NCBI GenBank assembly: GCA_002427745.1
Contig: DIYF01000106.1
Span: 1 to 64,000, forward strand
Length of the DNA stretch: 64,000 nt
Origin: Roseivirga sp. UBA6061
GTDB taxonomy: Bacteria > Bacteroidota > Bacteroidia > Cytophagales > Cyclobacteriaceae
Direction: 5' to 3'
Shown here one piece after another: positions 34,791 through 42,515 of the stretch. The position numbers and the translations under genes are program-made. Within the stretch, counting starts at the first letter, position 1. The number at the start of each line of letters is the position of its first letter. The notes beneath the pieces are model-generated. The model was not told the origin of the DNA and did no database searches. It saw only the letters and a list, made by a program, of their open reading frames with translations.

Positions 34791-35417
34791 GTGAGAGACA
34801 TTGGTGATTTTGACGCAATTATTTTCGACCTCGGTGGGGTGATCCTGAATATCGATCATGACGCACCCGTCAGGGCTTTCGCAAAGCTGGGGATCCCCGA
34901 TTTTGAACGGTATTATTCGAAAATCAGCCAAAGCTCGCTGTTTGTAGACCTTGAAACAGGGGCCATCTCTCCGGATACTTTTCGCAACAGGCTCAGGGAA
35001 AACCTGCCGGTAGACCTGAGTGATGAAGTAATTGACGAGGCCTGGAATTCTATCCTCCTTGATTTTCCGGAAGAGCGGATTCGCCTTCTGGAGCGACTTC
35101 AAAATGAGTACAGGGTTTTTCTGCTGAGCAATACCAATGTCATACACTTTCATATCTTTAGCCAAAGGTTGAAAGCCCGGTATGGCTATAGCCAGCTCAG
35201 CGAGCTGATGGAGAAGACCTATTATTCCCATGAGGTGGGCATGCGCAAGCCCGACCTTCGCATTTTTCACCACGTTATCAGCGATGCACATCTGGAACCT
35301 GAAAGAACGCTCTTTATAGATGATTCTGAGCAGCACATTGTGGCCGCAAAGCAGGCCGGGCTCAGAACTTATCACTTAAAGGACGGAGATAGTATTATCA
35401 GGCTTTTCAATAAGTAA
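34791..35417 (+). CDS. HAD-IA family phosphatase (YihX-like)
   Basis: 208 residues, GTG start. HAD motifs: I, IIFDLGGVILN (Asp nucleophile pattern DLGG); II, FLLSNTN; III, Lys in VGMRKPD; IV, LFIDDSEQ. The small helical cap after motif I and the DLGGV form place it with YihX-type sugar-phosphate phosphatases. It is 1 base ahead of mtnA and shares its promoter, so a phosphatase step linked to methylthioribose or 5-deoxyribose metabolism is possible. The real substrate cannot be read from sequence. Confidence 0.85.
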   Translation: MRDIGDFDAIIFDLGGVILNIDHDAPVRAFAKLGIPDFERYYSKISQSSLFVDLETGAISPDTFRNRLRENLPVDLSDEVIDEAWNSILLDFPEERIRLLERLQNEYRVFLLSNTNVIHFHIFSQRLKARYGYSQLSELMEKTYYSHEVGMRKPDLRIFHHVISDAHLEPERTLFIDDSEQHIVAAKQAGLRTYHLKDGDSIIRLFNK

Positions 35418-35418
35418 T

Positions 35419-36519
35419 ATGAAAATTCAGAACCAACATTATCATACAATCTGGACCAAAAAGGATGATCCGGAAACTGTTCAGGTTATCGATCAAAGGG
35501 TATTACCACACCAATTGGTCATCCATGATATCAGCACACCTGAAGAAGCTGCTTTGGCCATTTCTGATATGGTGGTCAGGGGAGCACCGCTGATTGGGGT
35601 GACAGCCGCTTATGGTTTGTATCTGGCCTGTCTGAGAAGCACTGCCGATACAGAACTGGAGGCAGTAGCACAGGCATTGAAGGCCGCGCGACCCACAGCG
35701 GTAAACCTGGCCTGGGCGGTAGATACGGTGATGGCGGAATTAAGGGATGTTGGGGCTGAAGAGAGAACTGCTGTTGCATTGGCTGCAGCAGAGCGCATCC
35801 AGTCTGAGGACATCGAAATTTGCCGCATGATCGGGGTGCATGGGCTGGAACTCATCCGGGAGCTTTACCAGAAAAAGCAGCGTACCATCAACGTGCTGAC
35901 GCATTGTAATGCCGGTTGGCTGGCTACAGTGGACTGGGGTACGGCTACTTCTCCCGTTTACCATGCTATGGAAGCAGATATTCCTGTTCATGTCTGGGTA
36001 GATGAAACTCGTCCCCGAAACCAGGGAGCGAATCTCACGGCCTACGAGATGGTGCAACAGGAGGTACCTCACACCCTGATTGTAGATAATACCGGAGGGC
36101 ATCTGATGCAGCATGGTATGGTAGACCTGGTAATTGTCGGGACAGACAGGACAACCTCCTGCGGAGATGTGGCAAATAAGATCGGTACCTACCTCAAAGC
36201 GCTGGCGGCAAAAGATAATAATGTACCTTTTTATGTAGCATTGCCGTCTTCCACGATCGACTGGGACCTCAAAGATGGTGTGAAAGAGATTCCGATTGAG
36301 CAACGGAGTGAGGAGGAAGTAACGCATATTTCGGGCTGGGCCAATGATCAGGTACAGAAGGTGAGATTGAGTCCTGAAGGTACTCCGGCTGCTAATTATG
36401 GCTTTGATGTGACCCCTGCCAGACTGGTGACGGGTCTGATTACCGAAAGAGGCGTATGTGAGGCCTCTGAAGAAGGACTCTTATCACTTTTTCCTGAAAG
36501 AGCCCATACCCATGGATGA
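35419..36519 (+). CDS. mtnA: S-methyl-5-thioribose-1-phosphate isomerase
   Basis: 366 residues, normal for MtnA. Diagnostic blocks: MVVRGAPLIGVTAAYG, TAVNLAWAVD, LTHCNAGWLATVDWGTA with catalytic Cys163, DETRPRNQGANLTAYE, and IVGTDRTTSCGDVANKIGTY with Asp243, then PFYVALPSSTID. It isomerises 5-methylthioribose-1-phosphate (or 5-deoxyribose-1-phosphate) to the ribulose form. The 3' end overlaps the likely start of the class II aldolase gene by 8 bases. Eukaryotic-type eIF2B relatives are longer and lack this Cys/Asp pair. Confidence 0.93.
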   Translation: MKIQNQHYHTIWTKKDDPETVQVIDQRVLPHQLVIHDISTPEEAALAISDMVVRGAPLIGVTAAYGLYLACLRSTADTELEAVAQALKAARPTAVNLAWAVDTVMAELRDVGAEERTAVALAAAERIQSEDIEICRMIGVHGLELIRELYQKKQRTINVLTHCNAGWLATVDWGTATSPVYHAMEADIPVHVWVDETRPRNQGANLTAYEMVQQEVPHTLIVDNTGGHLMQHGMVDLVIVGTDRTTSCGDVANKIGTYLKALAAKDNNVPFYVALPSSTIDWDLKDGVKEIPIEQRSEEEVTHISGWANDQVQKVRLSPEGTPAANYGFDVTPARLVTGLITERGVCEASEEGLLSLFPERAHTHG

Positions 36520-37105
36520 CGGTGTAATCAAATTTCAGCTGGACTGGCAGGAGGGAAGTGCTCCTGATTTCCAGGAAATGATAGAGCTTATGCACTGGCG
36601 CGACCGCATGTATGATCTGGGTCTGATTGGTTACGATGAGCAGCATCAGGTGGGTTATGGTAACATCAGCATCCTTCCGGATAGATTACCCGGTTTTGTA
36701 ATATCCGGTACGCAGACAGGTCATATCTCCCGACTTGGGGCAGAGCACTATACCAGGGTGACTAAATATAACATCGCTGATAACCATTTGACTTGCCGGG
36801 GACCTGTCAAGGCCTCTTCAGAGTCATTGACCCATGCTGCAATCTACGAAGCGAGTCCGCAGATCAGAGCAGTGATCCATATTCACCACGATGTACAATG
36901 GGAGGCCTGGTTGGGTGAAGTACCTACTACCAGTGCTGAAGTACCTTATGGAACGCCTGAAATGGCTGCAGAGATTCATCGACTTTTCCGTGAACATAAA
37001 AGCAAGCCGGAGGTAATTGCCATGGCGGGACATCAGGGAGGGTTGATCTCCTTCGGTACAAACCTGGAAGAAGCCGCCCGACCTTTTCTGAAGGTGTTTG
37101 CCTGA
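36512..37105 (+). CDS. Class II aldolase/adducin family protein (MtnB-like or deoxyribulose-phosphate aldolase)
   Basis: 197 residues from the ATG at 36512. A longer frame from 36458 lies wholly inside mtnA and is unlikely. Class II aldolase marks: VGYGNISI, ISGTQTGH, the phosphate-site SSESLTHAAIYEA, metal His residues in VIHIHHDVQWEAWL, and a further His in MAGHQGGLISFGTN. Next to mtnA it is either methylthioribulose-1-phosphate dehydratase (MtnB) or the aldolase of the 5-deoxyribose (DHAP) shunt. No acireductone dioxygenase or enolase-phosphatase typical of full methionine salvage is nearby, which leans slightly to the shunt. That preference is inference. Confidence 0.8.
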   Translation: MDDGVIKFQLDWQEGSAPDFQEMIELMHWRDRMYDLGLIGYDEQHQVGYGNISILPDRLPGFVISGTQTGHISRLGAEHYTRVTKYNIADNHLTCRGPVKASSESLTHAAIYEASPQIRAVIHIHHDVQWEAWLGEVPTTSAEVPYGTPEMAAEIHRLFREHKSKPEVIAMAGHQGGLISFGTNLEEAARPFLKVFA

Positions 37106-37124
37106 ACTCCCCGCCATTTTTTGA

Positions 37125-37454
37125 TCAGGACCTTATTCTTCGGCTGACCACCCATTTACCGGGTACATATAACCAGCCTTTGGGTCTTTTGATCCATCTG
37201 CCTGCTACATAAGTGCGATTTCGCCTGGGTTTTACCCATTTCCCGGATTGCCAGACATAGCGATTGCTTCTCTTATTCCATACCCAACTGCCCTCTATCC
37301 AGATGGCATTGCTAAAGGGTTTGCGGGGCTTTGTTACCATTACTTTGGGAGTAGCGGGTCTGACCGTGACCACTATTTGTGCTTCAGCACTTTGCACTCC
37401 CAAACCCATCATTCCCAATAATACGATACCGAGTATCAGACCTTTCTTTTTCAT
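37125..37454 (-). CDS. Small secreted Trp-rich YXWGXW-like repeat protein
   Basis: 109 residues with a signal peptide ending near QSAEAQ. The mature part holds four approximate copies of an aromatic unit (IWIEGSWVWN, YVWQSGKWVKP, YVAGRWIKRP, YVPGKWVVSR), a degenerate form of the YXWGXW repeat found in small exported proteins. It is very basic. It is likely periplasmic or surface-attached; function is unknown. It is convergent with the aldolase gene, with 19 bases between. Confidence 0.75.
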   Translation of the reverse strand: MKKKGLILGIVLLGMMGLGVQSAEAQIVVTVRPATPKVMVTKPRKPFSNAIWIEGSWVWNKRSNRYVWQSGKWVKPRRNRTYVAGRWIKRPKGWLYVPGKWVVSRRIRS

Positions 37455-37718
37455 AATGCTGTTGTTTCCTGAATAGACAGGGCTGACAGCTCAAGGTTTA
37501 ATGAAAACGGTGAGAAAGTGGTGTGATAGGTTTTGAGCCATGCCCTTATGCATCAAAGGTTAATCATGGCTGTCAGGCTGAAAAACCAGGCTGAAGAGGG
37601 GAGAGAGATGGGCTAATAGTCGAAGGAGGAGAGGGAAGGATACCAAACTTGGTCTATTGATTTGGTAGGATTTTGGAGCAGGTTTTTGAAGAAACCTGAT
37701 TTTTTGAAGCCGGGGAAA

Positions 37719-38018
37719 TCAGTCTTCTTCGCGGTAGGCGAGCATGCCGCCAATCATATTGCGGACCTTGGTAAAGCCCTGAGATTCGAGGTATTTCTTG
37801 GCTCTGCCTGAGCGACCGCCTGACTTGCAGTGTACGATCATTTCCTGGTCTTTCCAGTCTGCAATTTCATCAATACGGGCCGGAATATCTCCTAAGGGGA
37901 TTAGCTTAGCCCCCATATTGTCTTCCTCGTATTCCCATTCTTCGCGCACATCAAGAATGTTCAATGCCTCATTAGCAGCTTGTCTTGCCTTAAGCTGCTG
38001 AACGGTAATATCCTCCAT
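37719..38018 (-). CDS. Rhodanese-like domain protein
   Basis: 99 residues, a single rhodanese domain: LDVREEWEYEED near 22, then the active-site loop HCKSGGRSGRA with Cys64, and a C-terminal GGMLAYREED. The six-residue loop fits sulfurtransferases of the PspE/GlpE size class. It is cytoplasmic, with no signal peptide. It is third in the PASTA / T9SS protein / rhodanese run, 7 bases after the T9SS gene stop. A sulfur-carrier role is the family expectation. Confidence 0.9.
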   Translation of the reverse strand: MEDITVQQLKARQAANEALNILDVREEWEYEEDNMGAKLIPLGDIPARIDEIADWKDQEMIVHCKSGGRSGRAKKYLESQGFTKVRNMIGGMLAYREED

Positions 38019-38025
38019 GATTCTG

Positions 38026-39900
38026 TTAATCTTTAAGTATTATTCGCTTCGTAAAAGTCTGACCGTTGCGAACGATCCGAAGCAAATATATACCTTTTTT
38101 GTTCAAGCTTAAATCGACCAAAAGCCGATCGTCCTGCTCTTCGAGTCTGAAGAGCACCTGCTTGCCGTAGCTGTCGAAAACATTGACGTTATCGGCCGAA
38201 CCGGGTATGTTGACTATACCATTCGAGGGGTTGGGAAAGATATCAATCCGGGCTTCACCACCACCAACCGGCTCTTCAAAATTGGCGGCTACTTCTTTGT
38301 CAAAACGGGGTCGCATAAGGAAACTGCCTTGCACAAACTCATTAGCTCGCCAGGTACCATCCACGTTGAAGAACATATGTTCGCCAGAGTCATTATTCTT
38401 ATCCAGCCCTACTGCCAGAAACTCATTGGTAGCCTGGGCAAAACCAATATAAATGGTGTCCTGAACAAAGATGGGAGTGTCCAGCTCATAGGCTCTCATC
38501 TCACCAATAAAGGCAGGTCTTAAGACTGAGAAGGGGTCCTGAAACAGTACAGAATCCTCTCGCTCGTTCGCCTTGATGTCTCTCCAGACCATCAGCTCAA
38601 TCGGCTCGCCCGCCTGGGTAACAAATGGAAAATTGATGTCGATATGCGTGAGCAGGGCTCTTTCTTCCAGTACGTAACGATAGGCCAGTTTTCCTCCGCT
38701 CTGGTTGATGCCGGCAGCAAAGTCAGGTTCCCCGTCATCATAGGCGAAATAGTCGTCAATGGTAGTTACAATTTGTACAGTATCGTTAATTCTGTAATCG
38801 ATGGACTCGATAAAAGTGGTATCGGTGCCTTCAATCCTGTCAATAAAGAAGTTGTCACCGGATTGTATAAAGTAATTGGTTTCAAGTACCAGCGAATCAG
38901 CACTCGGGTCGAGTAAGTTATGATCGAGGACCGGTGAAGTGAAAGTCACTCGCTCAAAGGCTCCGGGTAGTGGACTGGCTACCGTACCGTCATTCAGTCT
39001 TTGTACAATGGCATTCGCTGCCCTGTCAATAACGATGGCGGAATACTGAACGGGCTGGAAAATATCATTCAGGTTCAGAAACTCAGCCGAGGTCTCGCGC
39101 AGATAATCTGTAGGATTGGCAAAGAACTGTTCGGTAGGCATGGCCGTATAGGGCCCTATGAGAAATGAAGGTTTGCGCGTCAGGGCTCTGTCAGGGTAAG
39201 CGATATCTCCCGGGTAGCGCCCCTCATTCAGATAGACATAATCCACCAGCCAGGTATCAAATGCTCCGGCCAGTCTGGAAAAAGACCGGAAACGGAATTG
39301 AAACTCTGTATGGAAAAAGCCGGAAGGTACTTTTATCAATTCCTGGGTGAAGTCGGGTCTTTCGTTGAGTATTCCTCCTGTCTGGTGCCATTGTGTTTGC
39401 CAGCTGCCATCGGCTCCTCTGAATTGTAGTACCAAAGAATCTTCACTGTCAGGTAATTCTCCAATGCCGTTTACCTGCCAGAAAAAGCTGAGGTAAACAG
39501 AGTCGACCTGATCTGCACCGATCATACTCAGGTCTATGGGAATAGAGATGAGGCTGTCTGTGGGACCATTGAGGAGGCTTGTCGCATTATAGGGAGCTCC
39601 ATTGGCATCTACTCCGTCAAAAAGAGCAGCATTGATCGTAGGGGCAGATACACCTGTACCATTACTGATTCTTACATTCTGGCTGTTTACCCATTTGTCG
39701 GGAGAGGGAACGGCCCCTGCCTGAGAGAAGTCATCCCAGAAAGGAAAACCTGCACCTTCTGAATTTTGGGGAGCATCAATATTTCTTGCAGGAAGATTTA
39801 CCCGGGTTTTCCCTCTTTGGTTGGGAAGCGGTTTTTCCAGAATCTGAGCAAAGCCCTGGAAAGAGAACAGCAATAATGATATAAAAGCGAGTTGGCGCAA
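38026..39900 (-). CDS. Secreted T9SS type A sorting-domain protein
   Basis: 624 residues. The start is TTG at 39900, just one codon after the in-frame TAG of the PASTA gene. The residues after it form a signal peptide (LAFISLLLFSFQGFAQ) and no ATG occurs for over 100 codons, so TTG or reinitiation is required. The body is beta-rich, with jelly-roll-like sections and no catalytic motif I recognise. The end is a clear T9SS type A domain (IDIFPNPSNGIVNIPG, KGIYLLRIVRNGQTFTKRII). It should cross the outer membrane by type IX secretion. Its place behind a PASTA protein is conserved-looking but unexplained. Confidence 0.85.
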   Translation of the reverse strand: MRQLAFISLLLFSFQGFAQILEKPLPNQRGKTRVNLPARNIDAPQNSEGAGFPFWDDFSQAGAVPSPDKWVNSQNVRISNGTGVSAPTINAALFDGVDANGAPYNATSLLNGPTDSLISIPIDLSMIGADQVDSVYLSFFWQVNGIGELPDSEDSLVLQFRGADGSWQTQWHQTGGILNERPDFTQELIKVPSGFFHTEFQFRFRSFSRLAGAFDTWLVDYVYLNEGRYPGDIAYPDRALTRKPSFLIGPYTAMPTEQFFANPTDYLRETSAEFLNLNDIFQPVQYSAIVIDRAANAIVQRLNDGTVASPLPGAFERVTFTSPVLDHNLLDPSADSLVLETNYFIQSGDNFFIDRIEGTDTTFIESIDYRINDTVQIVTTIDDYFAYDDGEPDFAAGINQSGGKLAYRYVLEERALLTHIDINFPFVTQAGEPIELMVWRDIKANEREDSVLFQDPFSVLRPAFIGEMRAYELDTPIFVQDTIYIGFAQATNEFLAVGLDKNNDSGEHMFFNVDGTWRANEFVQGSFLMRPRFDKEVAANFEEPVGGGEARIDIFPNPSNGIVNIPGSADNVNVFDSYGKQVLFRLEEQDDRLLVDLSLNKKGIYLLRIVRNGQTFTKRIILKD

Positions 39901-39903
39901 AAG

Positions 39904-40713
39904 CTATTTCATTTTGATATCATCACCTGATCCATTGTCTTCCTCCGGCTCAGTCGGTTCATCTCCATTGATCCAGATCTCAATCAGAGAGCCGGAAAGG
40001 ATCATGGCCCCGACAGGTGGTCTTTGCTTATAGACTGTGTTACGAGGCAGACTGTCTACCTTGATGTAGTTGATGACATCTAGTTTTAAACGAGAAGCCT
40101 TGATTTGAAATTTTACTTCGTCTGCAGTTTTTCCCAGAAAATCCGGAGTAGCGAAACGTTGAGAGCCTTCACCATCTCCGATTACCAGATCTACAAAAGA
40201 GCCTTTCGCCAAAGATTCCCCTTCGGTAATATCTTCTCCTTCATACTTCTGAGCCAGTACGGCATTGGTTGCAATGTTGGGTACCATCTCAATGTCCCCC
40301 ACCTTTAGTCCATGAGAAATAAGGATATCCCGGGCGTTTTGGATGTCTGTATTAATCAGGTTCGGCATTTTCACCTTGGGAGGCACTGTGGCGTTCAGAG
40401 AAAGGTAAATCTTCCGGTTTTCTTTCACCTTGGCTCCCGCTTTGGGATTCTGCGTCAGGATGGCCAGAGGGTCATACTGCTCCGAATAACCGGAATCTGC
40501 CATAATCTCATAGCGAAGGTTGCGCTGCGTAACATACTCATCCAGGTCTTCATAAGACATGCCCACCAGTTCCGGTACCGTAATGGTCTCCCCATGGTTG
40601 GTGGTAGAAGGAAGGTAGATGTAGAAAAAGAATACGATCATGATGGTGGCTATACCCACCATGATACCTATGTTTTTAAGAAAGCTGTAGAAAGTGAAAG
40701 GCTTGTTACTCAT
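39904..40713 (-). CDS. Membrane-anchored PASTA-domain protein
   Basis: 269 residues. A short cytoplasmic head is followed by one membrane segment at about 14-34 (IGIMVGIATIMIVFFFYIYL). Three PASTA units then face the periplasm: 42-108 (TVPELVGMSYEDLDEYV), 112-180 (KMPNLINTDIQNARDILISH) and 188-250 (ATPDFLGKTADEVKFQI). There is an acidic tail. PASTA domains bind peptidoglycan-like ligands or act as spacers in cell-wall kinases and PBPs, but no kinase or transpeptidase is attached here. It leads an operon with a good promoter at 40824-40856. Confidence 0.88.
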   Translation of the reverse strand: MSNKPFTFYSFLKNIGIMVGIATIMIVFFFYIYLPSTTNHGETITVPELVGMSYEDLDEYVTQRNLRYEIMADSGYSEQYDPLAILTQNPKAGAKVKENRKIYLSLNATVPPKVKMPNLINTDIQNARDILISHGLKVGDIEMVPNIATNAVLAQKYEGEDITEGESLAKGSFVDLVIGDGEGSQRFATPDFLGKTADEVKFQIKASRLKLDVINYIKVDSLPRNTVYKQRPPVGAMILSGSLIEIWINGDEPTEPEEDNGSGDDIKMK

Positions 40714-40823
40714 ACTGTTTGTTCGTTACCCGATCGTTCATTGCTTGCTTCCCTCCAAACCAACGAAAGAATATGCCTGACTATATTCCCGATGGTACAA
40801 AATTCATAAAAAATGAATGATCA

Positions 40824-40856
40824 CAAAGATAGATTTTATTGGCACAATTGCCCAAA
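40824..40856 (-). promoter_or_regulatory. Bacteroidota-type promoter for the PASTA operon
   Basis: On the minus strand, TTTG (complement of 40853-40856), 21 bases, then TATCTTTG (complement of 40824-40831), a full match to TAnnTTTG. It leaves a leader of about 105 bases before the ATG at 40713. Confidence 0.65.
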
Positions 40857-40903
40857 CAAAGATGAGCCCCCTTCAGGTGGCCGACATAGTAGCCGGGATC
40901 ATA

Positions 40904-40932
40904 AAAAAAGCACAACCCATTGGCTGTGCTTT
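40904..40932 (-). terminator. Terminator of the mrp/NifU-C operon
   Basis: AAAGCACA (40907-40914) pairs with TGTGCTTT (40925-40932), with a T run on the minus strand from the A tract at 40903-40909. It lies 27 bases after the NifU-C gene stop. Confidence 0.8.
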
Positions 40933-40958
40933 GTATATTTTTAATCTCACTCAGGATA

Positions 40959-41195
40959 TCAGACTGTTGCTACATTTACAGCCTCAACTCCTGTGATTTC
41001 AGGTATTTCTTTTTTAATGGCTTCTTCCACACCGGCCTTCATCGTCATAGGAGACATAGGACAACTGCCACAGGCACCCAGCAGCTCCAGTCGTACCACA
41101 AGATCTTCTGTTATTTCCAGCACCTTTACATCGCCTCCGTCAGCTACCAAAAAGGGTCTGATTTTCTCTAATGCCGCTTCTACTCTTTCTATCAT
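40959..41195 (-). CDS. NifU C-terminal domain iron-sulfur protein
   Basis: 78 residues, only the NifU-C (Nfu) domain: IRPFLVADGGDVKVLEI and GACGSCPMSPMTMKAGVE with the cluster-binding Cys42 and Cys45. It carries or scaffolds a 4Fe-4S cluster for delivery to apo-proteins in the cytoplasm. It is 19 bases after the Mrp ATPase gene, a common pairing of two iron-sulfur carriers. Confidence 0.92.
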   Translation of the reverse strand: MIERVEAALEKIRPFLVADGGDVKVLEITEDLVVRLELLGACGSCPMSPMTMKAGVEEAIKKEIPEITGVEAVNVATV

Positions 41196-41214
41196 GCTTA
41201 ATCAAATATAACAG

Positions 41215-42309
41215 TTAAACCTTTAACTCTACCTTTTTAGTTTCCGCTTTACTCGCATTTCTTATGGCTACACGCTGAGCCACAGACTGAGCCAGCTCTT
41301 CAAAGGCCTCGCTGGTGATAGAATCCTGCATGACAGCAGGGTAACCCAAATCACCCGCTTCGCGGATTCCCTGTACCAATGGTACTTCTCCAAGAAAAGG
41401 CACATCAAACTTCTCTGCCATGCGTCTGCCGCCACCCTGACCGAAAATATAATACCTGTTATCAGGCAGTTCTTCCGGGGTGAAAAAGGCCATGTTTTCA
41501 ACTACCCCCAGTACCGGAACGTTGATCTGAGCTTGTTTGAACATTTGAAGACCTTTCTGTGCATCGGCTATGGCCACTTTCTGTGGGGTGGTTACCAGCA
41601 CGGCCCCCGTTACCGGTACAGTTTGTACCAGGGTAAGGTGAATGTCACTGGTGCCGGGAGGCAAATCAATCAGGAGGTAATCCAACTCGCCCCAGTCGGT
41701 ATCTCCGATAAACTGCTTCAGGGCACTACTGGCCATAGGGCCTCTCCAGACCACCGCATTTTCAGCAGGAGTAAGAAAACCTATGGAGATCAGTTTTACA
41801 CCATATTGTTCAATGGGGACAATCAGGTTTTTGTCTCCCTCTTTGCGAATGCTAGGCTGCTCATGCTCACAGTTAAACATAGTGGGCATGGACGGACCGA
41901 AGATATCAGCATCGATAATCCCGACACTGGCACCAGAGCGGGCCAGGGCCACGGCCAGGTTGGCGGTAACCGTAGATTTACCTACACCGCCTTTGCCGGA
42001 AGCCACCGCAATAATGTTCTTTACTCCCGGTAAAAGAGGAGCATTGTCACGGGTAGAGGTCACATGAGAACTCATATTGATGCTGACCTCTACATCTTCT
42101 CCCACATAAGTCGCTATAGCTTTCAGGCAGTCATTCTTGATCACTTCCTTCAGCGGACAGGCAGGAGTCGTCAGCATGACGGTAAAAGAGAGTTTATTCC
42201 CTTCAATCTCAATATCCTGAATCATGTTAAGCGTTACCAGATCCTTTTTGATATCCGGATCATCCACATGTCTCAGGGCCTTCAGTACATTCTCTTTAGT
42301 CAATGCCAT
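41215..42309 (-). CDS. Mrp/NBP35-type iron-sulfur carrier ATPase (ApbC)
   Basis: 364 residues from the ATG at 42309. An upstream in-frame codon at 42330 would add seven charged residues and is less likely. The N-terminal 85 residues are a MIP18/DUF59 domain (VLKALRHVDDPDIKKDLVTL). The ATPase has the deviant Walker A VASGKGGVGKSTVTANLAV, the switch IDADIFGPSMPTMF, and DYLLIDLPPGTSDIHL. A C-terminal CxxC as in some homologues is not seen. It should bind and transfer iron-sulfur clusters using ATP. It is the first gene of the pair with NifU-C. Confidence 0.92.
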   Translation of the reverse strand: MALTKENVLKALRHVDDPDIKKDLVTLNMIQDIEIEGNKLSFTVMLTTPACPLKEVIKNDCLKAIATYVGEDVEVSINMSSHVTSTRDNAPLLPGVKNIIAVASGKGGVGKSTVTANLAVALARSGASVGIIDADIFGPSMPTMFNCEHEQPSIRKEGDKNLIVPIEQYGVKLISIGFLTPAENAVVWRGPMASSALKQFIGDTDWGELDYLLIDLPPGTSDIHLTLVQTVPVTGAVLVTTPQKVAIADAQKGLQMFKQAQINVPVLGVVENMAFFTPEELPDNRYYIFGQGGGRRMAEKFDVPFLGEVPLVQGIREAGDLGYPAVMQDSITSEAFEELAQSVAQRVAIRNASKAETKKVELKV

Positions 42310-42497
42310 ATCTCTCACTTTGCGCTGCAAATTAAGTGCATTCCTGTCAATCTGTCTAATCGATTTATATCATTAACCCGACTGACATTTATCTGAGCTG
42401 TGTCTGGTTTACCAGACAGACAGAATTCACTAAACCTGAGCTTCAATATTAACACAAGTTCCCTGAAATGGTTCAACGGTTTTCTCTCGAAAGCCTC

Positions 42498-42505
42498 TAT
42501 ATTTG
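42498..42505 (+). promoter_or_regulatory. -7 box for dnaG
   Basis: TATATTTG matches TAnnTTTG and lies 10 bases before the dnaG ATG, implying a very short leader. No clear TTTG is found about 20 bases upstream, so support is partial. Confidence 0.4.
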
Positions 42506-42515
42506 ATGTCCCATT

